This document shows positions 42,474-50,460 of a DNA stretch of 64,000 nt, one piece after another. This stretch comes from JABGPL01 sp964387885 (GTDB taxonomy: Bacteria; Electryoneota; AABM5-125-24; Hatepunaeales; Hatepunaeaceae). The first letter of the stretch is position 1. Each line of letters begins with the position of its first letter. The stretch lies in NCBI GenBank assembly GCA_964387885.1, contig CAYLYZ010000006.1, forward strand, positions 22,055-86,054, in the 5' to 3' direction. The translations under genes and the position numbers were made by a program. The notes beneath the pieces are model-generated. The model was not told the DNA's origin, did no database searches, and saw only the letters and a program-made list of their open reading frames with translations.

Positions 42474-43793
42474 ATGGCTCAGTTTGATAAAGTGATAATC
42501 CCGGAATCCGGGCAGCGTATAACCATTGAGGATGGTAAATTAAATGTACCTAATAATCCAATAATCCCTTTTATCAGGGGTGATGGGATCGGAATAGACC
42601 TCTGGCCAGCAACCCAATTAGTTCTTGACGGTGCAGTTGAGAAGGCCTATGGTGGTGAACGCAAAATAGCATGGATGAAAATCTATGCTGGTGATGAAGC
42701 AGTAGAGCATTATGGTGATATGCAGTATCTTCCGGAAGATACGACGAAAGCAATAACAGAATTTATAGTAGCAATTAAAGGACCCCTGACAACTCCCGTT
42801 GGTGGCGGTTTTCGAAGCTTAAACGTTTCACTGCGTCAAATTTTAAATCTGTATGCTTGTGTACGTCCTGTTCGTTGGTTCAACGGTGTGCCCTCTCCGT
42901 CAGTTCACCCTGAATGGATGGATATCGTAATATTCAGGGAAAATACAGAAGATGTTTACTCAGGGATAGAGTGGGAGCAGGGAACTGAAGAAGTCGCCAA
43001 AGTAATCGACTTTATCAAGAACACTATGGGTAAAAATGTTCGACTCGATTCAGGCATTGGAGTAAAACCAATCTCCATTACCGGTACCAAGCAGCTTATC
43101 CGTAAGGCTCTTGATTTTGCAGTTGCTGAAAGTCGTAAATCAGTTACTTTCATGCACAAAGGTAACATTATGAAGTTCACAGAGGGTGCATTTAAAGACT
43201 GGGGATATGAATTAGCAGTTGAAGAGTACCGTGAACATGTAATTACCGAAGCGGAACTGTGGGATGAAACGATGGCTGAAGACGGTGTTACTCCGATTAC
43301 AAAGCCCGGTGCATTCGCAGACTTGCGAGGAGGCAAACCTGCCGGTGATCCAAATGGACGCATTGTCATCAAAGACCGTATTGCTGATTCAATCTTCCAG
43401 CAGATTCAAACTCGGACTAATGAATACGATGTTGTATGTTGCCCAAATCTGAATGGTGATTACCTTTCCGATGCCGCTGCGGCTATGGTTGGTGGTCTGG
43501 GAATGGCACCCGGTGCAAATATTGGTGACTATATCGGTTTATTCGAAGCTACACACGGCACTGCTCCAAAATATGCCGGTAAAGATAAAGTCAATCCAGG
43601 TTCCTTAATGCTTTCAGGCGTTATGATGCTCAATCACCTTGGCTGGCGGGAAGCCGGAATGATGGTCGAAAAAGCCATCGAGAAAACTATCGAGGATAAG
43701 GTCGTGACATACGATCTTCATCGTCAGATGGAAGGCGCAACTAAAGTATCCTGCTCAGGATATGCCAAAGCAATAGTTGAAAACATGAAATAA
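42474..43793 (+). CDS. icd: isocitrate dehydrogenase (NADP type)
   Basis: A 439-residue TCA-cycle enzyme oxidising isocitrate to 2-oxoglutarate. Matches to the bacterial Icd family are FIRGDGIGIDLWPATQLVLD, KGPLTTPVGGGFRSLNVSLR (substrate serine and arginines), VRPVRWFNGVPSP, FRENTEDVYSGIEW, VTFMHKGNIMKFTEGAFKDW, NLNGDYLSDAAAAMVGGLG and FEATHGTAPKYAGKDKVNPG. All expected active-site segments are present and the length is usual. The ATG at 42474 has GGAGG eight bases upstream; an in-frame TTG 15 bases earlier lies on the ribosome binding site itself and was rejected. It is a monocistronic unit with its own promoter, closed by a downstream hairpin. Confidence 0.97.
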   Translation: MAQFDKVIIPESGQRITIEDGKLNVPNNPIIPFIRGDGIGIDLWPATQLVLDGAVEKAYGGERKIAWMKIYAGDEAVEHYGDMQYLPEDTTKAITEFIVAIKGPLTTPVGGGFRSLNVSLRQILNLYACVRPVRWFNGVPSPSVHPEWMDIVIFRENTEDVYSGIEWEQGTEEVAKVIDFIKNTMGKNVRLDSGIGVKPISITGTKQLIRKALDFAVAESRKSVTFMHKGNIMKFTEGAFKDWGYELAVEEYREHVITEAELWDETMAEDGVTPITKPGAFADLRGGKPAGDPNGRIVIKDRIADSIFQQIQTRTNEYDVVCCPNLNGDYLSDAAAAMVGGLGMAPGANIGDYIGLFEATHGTAPKYAGKDKVNPGSLMLSGVMMLNHLGWREAGMMVEKAIEKTIEDKVVTYDLHRQMEGATKVSCSGYAKAIVENMK

Positions 43794-43827
43794 ATGAGTT
43801 TAATTCTACGTAATTGAACTCATTGAG

Positions 43828-43886
43828 ACAATTGGGTTTTATCGTGCTGATGTAATTCTTTATCGGTACGATAAAACCTCAATTGT
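43828..43886. repeat. long hairpin downstream of icd
   Basis: ACAATTGGGTTTTATCGT pairs with ACGATAAAACCTCAATTGT, an 18-bp stem with one bulge around a 22-nt loop. There is no U-tract. It probably stabilises or ends the icd mRNA. Confidence 0.75.
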
Positions 43887-43983
43887 TGCATGCCATGTCA
43901 CCAGATATCACCAGTACAAGTCTCATCATTAAACTTTTCAAAGTTTAATAGGTTTGCGCCGGACCTCAGATCTGGTACATAAC

Positions 43984-43997
43984 TTGACAGTTGTCAA
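43984..43997. promoter_or_regulatory. dyad upstream of the TonB receptor gene
   Basis: TTGACA-GT-TGTCAA is a perfect 6-bp inverted repeat about 285 bp upstream of the receptor start. It may be an operator or the -35 box of a promoter, but no good -10 lies at 17 bases. The rest of 43887-44279 shows no gene. Confidence 0.3.
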
Positions 43998-44279
43998 AAA
44001 TATTGTTAACTTAATATGACGTGCTTTAAGTGAATTGATAATAGTCAATTAACCCTTCATCAAGAGTTAATTTATGGCTATTTAAACATTTATGCACTCT
44101 GGTCCGGTGGTTTCGAAGGTTATATCCCAGGTCAATACTTACATAATCGGCGTAATCTTTCCTCTGGTTCAAAAGATTATGCGATGAGTTTATTGAATAG
44201 GGAATCGGAATCACATCAATTATATAAAGGGGGGGTAATGTAATTGAAATTTGAAATCTCGCTTTTAATGAGGTCAGCC

Positions 44280-47200
44280 ATGTCGACAGTTCCGACAAGG
44301 TACTCGAAACACCTGTTTATCTTCACATCCTTTGTGTTGGGTTTCGTATTATTATGTTCTGTGGGAAATCTGGATGCAGCAACTACCGGTAAAATCCAGG
44401 GTCAGGTTGTAGACGACAAAACTAATGAAGGCATCATGAATGCCAATGTCGTTCTTGAGGGAAACGACTGGGGTGCTGCAACTGATCTGGAGGGTTATTT
44501 TACTATCTTGAATGTACCTCCAGGGGTATATAATGTAGTAATTACCTGCGTTGGTTACCATGAGTTAAAATTCGTGGATGTTTATGTTGCTTCCGACACA
44601 CCTACAAAAATTGAACCGAGACTTACTCCTGATCGTATGGTTTTGGAAAAAGTTGAGATCATCTACGAAAAACCTCAGGTCGAACCTACCCGTTCTGACA
44701 AGCAGCAACTTGTAGACAAAAGAACTCTTGAAGCTGTCCGTCCGGAGAACGTAAAGGATATTTTAAAGATCAGTACCGGTTTCAGGCTGGATGAAGAAAA
44801 CAAAATCCACGTTCGAGGCAGTAGATCAGCCGATGTAGCAATCGTTGTCGAGGGCGTTGATTTACGCGACCGTCTCGTTGATACACAGATAAATATAAAT
44901 CTTTCAACCGGAGGTATTGAAGAAGTAACACTTCTCACCGGAGGTTTTGCAGCTGAATATGGACAGGTAATGGGTGGTGTTATTCAGGTTACCACTTCAG
45001 AAGGAAAACCGGATTTCTATTCAGGTCGTTTTGAATATCAGACCGACCAGATAATTGATACGTATTCTTTCAACACTGACCAGGCTCAATTTGCTTTCGG
45101 TGGACCTGTCCCATACACAAAAACCCTTTTGGGAAAACCCATAACTTTTTATTTCACATCAATGGGTGGTTTAACCGACACTTATGTTGGATTTGATGTC
45201 GAACACGATCCGAATGATTATCTGGGATTAGGTATAAATTTGCCGGAGAGGCAAAATAATAATTATCAGTCAACACTAAAGCTCGCTTATCAGCTGACTC
45301 CAAAACAGAAACTTTCCATTTATTCATCTGCATCTTACCAGAAGTGGGACATTTACCCGAATGGTGAGGGTGGTATTTCCGGAAATTACGGATATGGATA
45401 CAAGTACAATCTCGAAAACCGACCCTGGGCATGGAATAGGAGGTTTGCGAATACCCTGACCTATACTAATCAAATATCTTCTCATACATTCTATGAGATG
45501 AAGTTTATTGTTTACAGAACGCACTCCAAGGTTCAGCCACGTGGCAAGAATCCCGGTGAATTCACGATGCTTGATGATATTGAGGATACATTTGCTCAGG
45601 CTTCAGATCGGAATTCCAATGGTATGCTGGACGAAGATGAATACCTTGATTCGGACGGTGATGGTTTTATGGATGGATTCTGGGATGCGAATAACAATAG
45701 GATTTTTGACGGTGGTGGTGAAGGATACGAAGATCTAAATATGAACGGGCGTTGGGATAGGGGTGAAGACTGGGTTGACCTGAATGGGAATAAAATCTAC
45801 GATGCAGCTGAGCCCTGGACTGATGTGGTGAATCCTCTCACCGGTGAGAACAACATTGGTATTTATGATTCCTGGGATAATTATTCCGACATAAATGGAA
45901 ACGGCAGATGGGACCCCGCCGAACCTCAATTACCGGAACAGGACTGGAACGGTAATGGCCAATGGGATGGGGAGCGGTTTGTCGATGCGAACGGTAACGG
46001 AGAATACGATCCCTGGGAACCCTGGGAAGATTTAGACGGAGATTACATTTGGGACGAGGATGAGCCATTTACAGATGTTAATGGGAATGGCAAGTTTGAT
46101 TATTCCGAAGGATATGATGATTCAAATCAGAACGGAAAAGTTGACAGGCGCGACCTTGCCGAGCGAGGAGCTGGTTCTGATGAAAGCGAACCATATATTG
46201 ATGGTGATTTCTGGTGGAACACTGGTGAACCATTTATTGATGAACCTGATCCAATCACCGGAGAATATAATGGTCGCTGGGATCAAGGTGAAGTCTGGTT
46301 TGATCTCCCAACATCGTCAAATGTTCAAACCTACGCAGGTGTTGTGTATGTAGGTGAAGAGATGGTTCTCAATGGTAGATATGATGGTCCTAACTTCTTC
46401 AATGGAGCGCCTGTTTTTGACGAATATGAATTGTTCACAAAACCGGCAAACTGGTCATACAATTCAGATAGATCCCGTCCAGTCGAGTATTCTTTCGATG
46501 AAGATGCTCGTGGTGCAGACTGGCCAGTTGATCTCTTTACCTATAACAGCGATTATTCAACCTGGATAAATCGTACAATTCACGATATTCAGGCTCCGGT
46601 ATTCGATATGCGTAATGGTGATGTTGAAGAGGATAAGGAGTGGTTCTTAGACTATAACAATGATGGCGAGTGGTCACGAGCAGATAGATTCCTTAATCCT
46701 GGCGTTTGGGACCCAACCGCATTCTGGCAGGATCGAGTGTCGACAGAATATAAACTCAGGTTAGATGTCCAGAGCCAGTTAAACCGCTTCCATGAGATGA
46801 AGGGTGGAATCGAATTCAGCTACCGGGACGTCAATATGCAGTCTATTGAGCAACCGGATCTTGCATATGATGGAGAAGCGGAATTACCGGACGGTAGTCC
46901 TTGGCCTGAAAGAGGTGGGATTCGCGATTTCTACCATTACAATCCAACTGAAGGTGCGGCATACGTTCAGGATAAAATGGACTTTGATGGATTAATTGTT
47001 AATGTCGGACTGCGTGGTGATTTCGTTATTCATGATCCGAAAGTTGTTCGGGAGTTCAGAGACAGAGTTTCAAATGATGAACCCGGGGCAATCTATGCAA
47101 ATCGTGGTACATACAGACTGAGTCCTCGACTGGGAATTTCACATCCTATTTCAGAACAGTCCAAACTGTACTTCAACTATGGTCATTTTTACCAGGCACC

Positions 47201-48101
47201 GAATTTCCAGTATTTCTATAAATCGGCTACAGCAAACTTTGATGCTAATACAGCAATTGGTAATCCCAATCTGGAGTATGAAAAGACCATTCAATATGAG
47301 CTCGGCGTAAACACCCAGTTGTCCGATGACTTCGTAATTGACATTTCAGGATACTACAAAGATCAGTATGATATGATCTCCACACAGGACGAACGGTGGA
47401 AGAACTTAACGCTTGATAGATACGCCAATATTGATTATGGCAGGATGCGTGGCTTCGAGATGTCGCTTGAAAAACGTCCGTCAAACCATTATGCGTTTAA
47501 CTTTAACTACGACTTTTCTTTTGCTTATGGCAAAGCCTCATCTCAACAGGAAGCACAGAATGCCCGGTTGAACAATGTCCCATATAATTATGACGAGCAC
47601 CCACTTGGCTGGGATGAAACGCATAAGCTCAATTCATACATGACTATACGGTATGGGAAGAACGATTATCCGCATCTCTTCGGATTCAAAATGCCTGACA
47701 ATTGGCAGATGACTCTGCAGTGGGAATTCGGATCGGGATTACCATATACACCATCAATTTATACGACGGGTATTGACGATTCAAATTTGATTCTGCCAAA
47801 TTCAGCACGTCGACCCTGGCATGAAAGAACGACATTTAAGATTGAAAAATATTACACCATCGGAAGCTCAGAGAACTCGAAGAAGAGGGATTCAGAGTTA
47901 ATTGTCGGACTTACGATTAATAATCTTTTCAACAGAAAGAATGTCACAGGTGTATACGGGGAAACCGGCAGCCCAACAGCTTCCGTTCACCCGGATAATC
48001 CTGCCTATAACCCGGACAGTAACAGTCAGGAATTTGACGCCAATCCTCGAAATTATGGTCCGGGCAGGAATGTCTTGCTGAGGATAGGCTTTTCGTTCTA
48101 A
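44280..48101 (+). CDS. TonB-dependent outer-membrane receptor with EF-hand-like loop array
   Basis: A 1273-residue protein. The signal peptide covers residues about 1-35. A carboxypeptidase-regulatory-like domain follows (about 38-125; KIQGQVVDDKTNEGIMNANV, GYFTILNVPPGVYNV), then the plug (about 130-250; IHVRGSRSADVAIVVEGVDL, GGFAAEYGQVMGGVIQVTT) and a 22-strand barrel ending in the terminal Phe (LLRIGFSF). An insertion at about 443-625 holds eleven or so D-x-N/D-G-N/D-x-x-x-D-x-x-E loops, resembling EF-hand or dockerin calcium loops, probably on the extracellular face. It energises uptake with TonB-ExbBD (not in the window). It heads a run of envelope genes up to 61250. ATG 44280 with GAGG upstream is preferred; an in-frame TTG at 44244 is an alternative. 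Confidence 0.92.
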   Translation: MSTVPTRYSKHLFIFTSFVLGFVLLCSVGNLDAATTGKIQGQVVDDKTNEGIMNANVVLEGNDWGAATDLEGYFTILNVPPGVYNVVITCVGYHELKFVDVYVASDTPTKIEPRLTPDRMVLEKVEIIYEKPQVEPTRSDKQQLVDKRTLEAVRPENVKDILKISTGFRLDEENKIHVRGSRSADVAIVVEGVDLRDRLVDTQININLSTGGIEEVTLLTGGFAAEYGQVMGGVIQVTTSEGKPDFYSGRFEYQTDQIIDTYSFNTDQAQFAFGGPVPYTKTLLGKPITFYFTSMGGLTDTYVGFDVEHDPNDYLGLGINLPERQNNNYQSTLKLAYQLTPKQKLSIYSSASYQKWDIYPNGEGGISGNYGYGYKYNLENRPWAWNRRFANTLTYTNQISSHTFYEMKFIVYRTHSKVQPRGKNPGEFTMLDDIEDTFAQASDRNSNGMLDEDEYLDSDGDGFMDGFWDANNNRIFDGGGEGYEDLNMNGRWDRGEDWVDLNGNKIYDAAEPWTDVVNPLTGENNIGIYDSWDNYSDINGNGRWDPAEPQLPEQDWNGNGQWDGERFVDANGNGEYDPWEPWEDLDGDYIWDEDEPFTDVNGNGKFDYSEGYDDSNQNGKVDRRDLAERGAGSDESEPYIDGDFWWNTGEPFIDEPDPITGEYNGRWDQGEVWFDLPTSSNVQTYAGVVYVGEEMVLNGRYDGPNFFNGAPVFDEYELFTKPANWSYNSDRSRPVEYSFDEDARGADWPVDLFTYNSDYSTWINRTIHDIQAPVFDMRNGDVEEDKEWFLDYNNDGEWSRADRFLNPGVWDPTAFWQDRVSTEYKLRLDVQSQLNRFHEMKGGIEFSYRDVNMQSIEQPDLAYDGEAELPDGSPWPERGGIRDFYHYNPTEGAAYVQDKMDFDGLIVNVGLRGDFVIHDPKVVREFRDRVSNDEPGAIYANRGTYRLSPRLGISHPISEQSKLYFNYGHFYQAPNFQYFYKSATANFDANTAIGNPNLEYEKTIQYELGVNTQLSDDFVIDISGYYKDQYDMISTQDERWKNLTLDRYANIDYGRMRGFEMSLEKRPSNHYAFNFNYDFSFAYGKASSQQEAQNARLNNVPYNYDEHPLGWDETHKLNSYMTIRYGKNDYPHLFGFKMPDNWQMTLQWEFGSGLPYTPSIYTTGIDDSNLILPNSARRPWHERTTFKIEKYYTIGSSENSKKRDSELIVGLTINNLFNRKNVTGVYGETGSPTASVHPDNPAYNPDSNSQEFDANPRNYGPGRNVLLRIGFSF

Positions 48102-48315
48102 GACCTGGCGGGAGCAACCAGAACTATGTCTGGTTTCGAAGAATTTATTTAGAAATCCAATCATACGGATATCTACAGTCCCCTGGTATGTTTTTTTTTA
48201 TCAGGTTTACATTGAAAGCGATCCTGATTGATTTCAGGTCAGGGTTGAAGATACTCATTCATCAGGAATATTATTCTTCCTTACTTTAAAGTACCGAAGA
48301 ATTGGAGGCGCATTA

Positions 48316-50391
48316 ATGCAGCGGCTTCTTAGCTTTTTGCTATTAGTTACAATTATTTTTGCAGTTGGGTGCGAGGATTTAGGTCCCGTATCGGTAAACG
48401 AATTTCGTGGCAATCCAATTAATGGTGTTCAGACCGGAGTTCTTTCTCTGGAGGGCAGTCCTTATCTGGTAACTGACACTTTACTTGTTCCCGAGGGTCA
48501 GATGTTGACCATCGAGGCTGGAGTAGAGATTCGATTTGATACCATTATCGAGGATGAGATTGAAAAGACAATTCCATTTGAGATAAAGGGAAAGATAATA
48601 GCCAACGGCCTCCCCGAGGCTCCGATTGTTTTCACCTCAGGAAAGAAGTATCCGTCACGAGGTGATTGGGATGGAATTTGGCTTTTAAATGCTGATGACG
48701 AAAGCAGTTTTGAATATTGTCATTTCCTTTTTGGCGCCAAATACGGAAACAGATATTTATATAATCCCGAAATATATGAGTTCGCACTTGATAGTGTTGA
48801 TTGGGAATACGGTCTTACGGACAGTGTTCTGTGGGATTATGGATCAATCACTTTACATAAGTCAAGTCCAACTATCAAGAGATGCTTATTCTGGGTAGGC
48901 GGTTTTAATGGGATTCACTGCGGAACCGAAGCAAACCCGGTTGTTGAAAATTGTGTCTTTCACGATAATGCCGGTCATGGAGTTTATATTCATAACACAG
49001 CAATTCCCGAGGTCAGGTATAATATTGTAACTGAAAATGATGATTATGGAGTCTTTTTCAGGCAGTTACCAAATATCCTTGACCCACGGGAGGACAACCT
49101 TGATCTGGAATATAACATCGTCTGGTCCAATTTCTCAGGTGAGTTCAATCAAACAGCTCCGACTGGATATGGCAGAATAACTACTCGAAATGCAAATCTC
49201 GATAGTTGTGATTTTAAGTTTAACCTTCGACTGGATCCGTCATTTTTGAATCCTGCCGAGGGTGATTTCAGATTGGGTCCTGAGTCAGCTGCTATCGATG
49301 CAGGTCCTGAAATAGCGGGAAACGATGATAAAACAAGACGAATTGAACTTGGGCCCTGGCCTTATGTATATCGCCCGGGTGAACTCAGGGGAAACATTGA
49401 TGTTGATCGTCTTGAGAAGGCTATAAGTCCATATTACATGTCCAGTAACACCACATTACCACTTGATTCAACGCTTACAATTGAAGCAGGTGTTGTGGTA
49501 TTGGTCGAGGGATTATATGAATTTAGGGCCGATGGAAGATTAATCACAGAGGGAACAGCTGCCGATCCTGTTAGATTTCTCTTTGCCCACGATAATCCAA
49601 TACCCGGAAGCTGGATTGGTATTATTTTCCATGCGGGAGGAGACAATGGCTCCATTTTGAGACATACATCCATATCATATGCAAGATGGGGAATGTCTTT
49701 CTGCCAGCGAGATGCAATAGTCGACTTTTGTACAATTTCCAACAGTGATTCCATCGGAATACTTTGTGACAACTTTGCATCACCGGAAATAACGAACAGC
49801 CTTTTTGTCAATAATGCTGTAGCTGCAATTCAATGTCAGAATAACAGTTCTGCAAGAATCAGCGGGAATCGTATTTCCGGAGGCGCTGGATACGGCATAT
49901 ATGCATTGGGATCTTCTCGACCCGTTATTGAAAATAACGTAATTGAAAACGTCAATGTGGTCGGTGTGAGATTGGAAAACCTATCAGGAATAAAAGTTGT
50001 TAACAACACATTTGCTCGAAATGGTTATTATGGCCTCTATTGCCTGAATAACAGCTCACCTCTCGTACAGAATAATATCTTCTTTGAAAATGGGGATGAG
50101 TTACGTGGTGGGATCGGGCTAATTGCCGAGCGTTCATCATCTCCAGATATTCTATTTAATTGTTTTTACGGGCATGTTAAGAATCCAATATCGATTTCTT
50201 CCGATAATAGCATTGATACGGATGTTAATTTGGTTGAAATCCCATTATTTGTCGATGCAGATTCGGGAAACTATGAACTGAAGGTTGGATCACCATGTTT
50301 GGGATATGGTCGGAATCCTGATGATCCCAATGATAACACACCATTTGATTTAGGTGCTCATGGCGTCCCGTCTGTGGATTTGAATCAATAA
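48316..50391 (+). CDS. beta-helix lipoprotein
   Basis: A 691-residue protein with a lipoprotein signal peptide (MQRLLSFLLLVTIIFAVGC; C19 is the lipidated residue). Two right-handed beta-helix blocks follow. The first is about residues 40-340 (cap GSPYLVTDTLLVPEGQ, rungs CLFWVGGFNGIHCG and CVFHDNAGHGVYIHN). The second is about 370-690 (TLTIEAGVVVLVEGLYEF, then SLFVNNAVAAIQCQNNSSAR). The rungs match the NosD/CASH type. In this setting it is likely an outer-membrane lipoprotein facing the receptor encoded 214 bp upstream, a position like that of SusD next to SusC though unrelated in fold. There is a GGAGG ribosome binding site and no sorting domain. Confidence 0.88.
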   Translation: MQRLLSFLLLVTIIFAVGCEDLGPVSVNEFRGNPINGVQTGVLSLEGSPYLVTDTLLVPEGQMLTIEAGVEIRFDTIIEDEIEKTIPFEIKGKIIANGLPEAPIVFTSGKKYPSRGDWDGIWLLNADDESSFEYCHFLFGAKYGNRYLYNPEIYEFALDSVDWEYGLTDSVLWDYGSITLHKSSPTIKRCLFWVGGFNGIHCGTEANPVVENCVFHDNAGHGVYIHNTAIPEVRYNIVTENDDYGVFFRQLPNILDPREDNLDLEYNIVWSNFSGEFNQTAPTGYGRITTRNANLDSCDFKFNLRLDPSFLNPAEGDFRLGPESAAIDAGPEIAGNDDKTRRIELGPWPYVYRPGELRGNIDVDRLEKAISPYYMSSNTTLPLDSTLTIEAGVVVLVEGLYEFRADGRLITEGTAADPVRFLFAHDNPIPGSWIGIIFHAGGDNGSILRHTSISYARWGMSFCQRDAIVDFCTISNSDSIGILCDNFASPEITNSLFVNNAVAAIQCQNNSSARISGNRISGGAGYGIYALGSSRPVIENNVIENVNVVGVRLENLSGIKVVNNTFARNGYYGLYCLNNSSPLVQNNIFFENGDELRGGIGLIAERSSSPDILFNCFYGHVKNPISISSDNSIDTDVNLVEIPLFVDADSGNYELKVGSPCLGYGRNPDDPNDNTPFDLGAHGVPSVDLNQ

Positions 50392-50460
50392 GGTGAGAGG
50401 ATCAGTCGTATTAGGACAGGAACATTAGAAATCGAACACTTAGAAAAATACAGGTTTAAA

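Noticed and set aside
43984..44017. A sigma-70 promoter for the TonB receptor gene
   Set aside because: TTGACA is perfect, but the hexamer at 17 bases (TAACTT) matches poorly and better -10-like words are too far, so I list only the dyad.
45607..46156. True dockerin domain (cellulosome) in the TonB receptor
   Set aside because: The loops are more numerous than the two of a dockerin, the spacing and intervening helices do not fit, and no cohesin is in the window.
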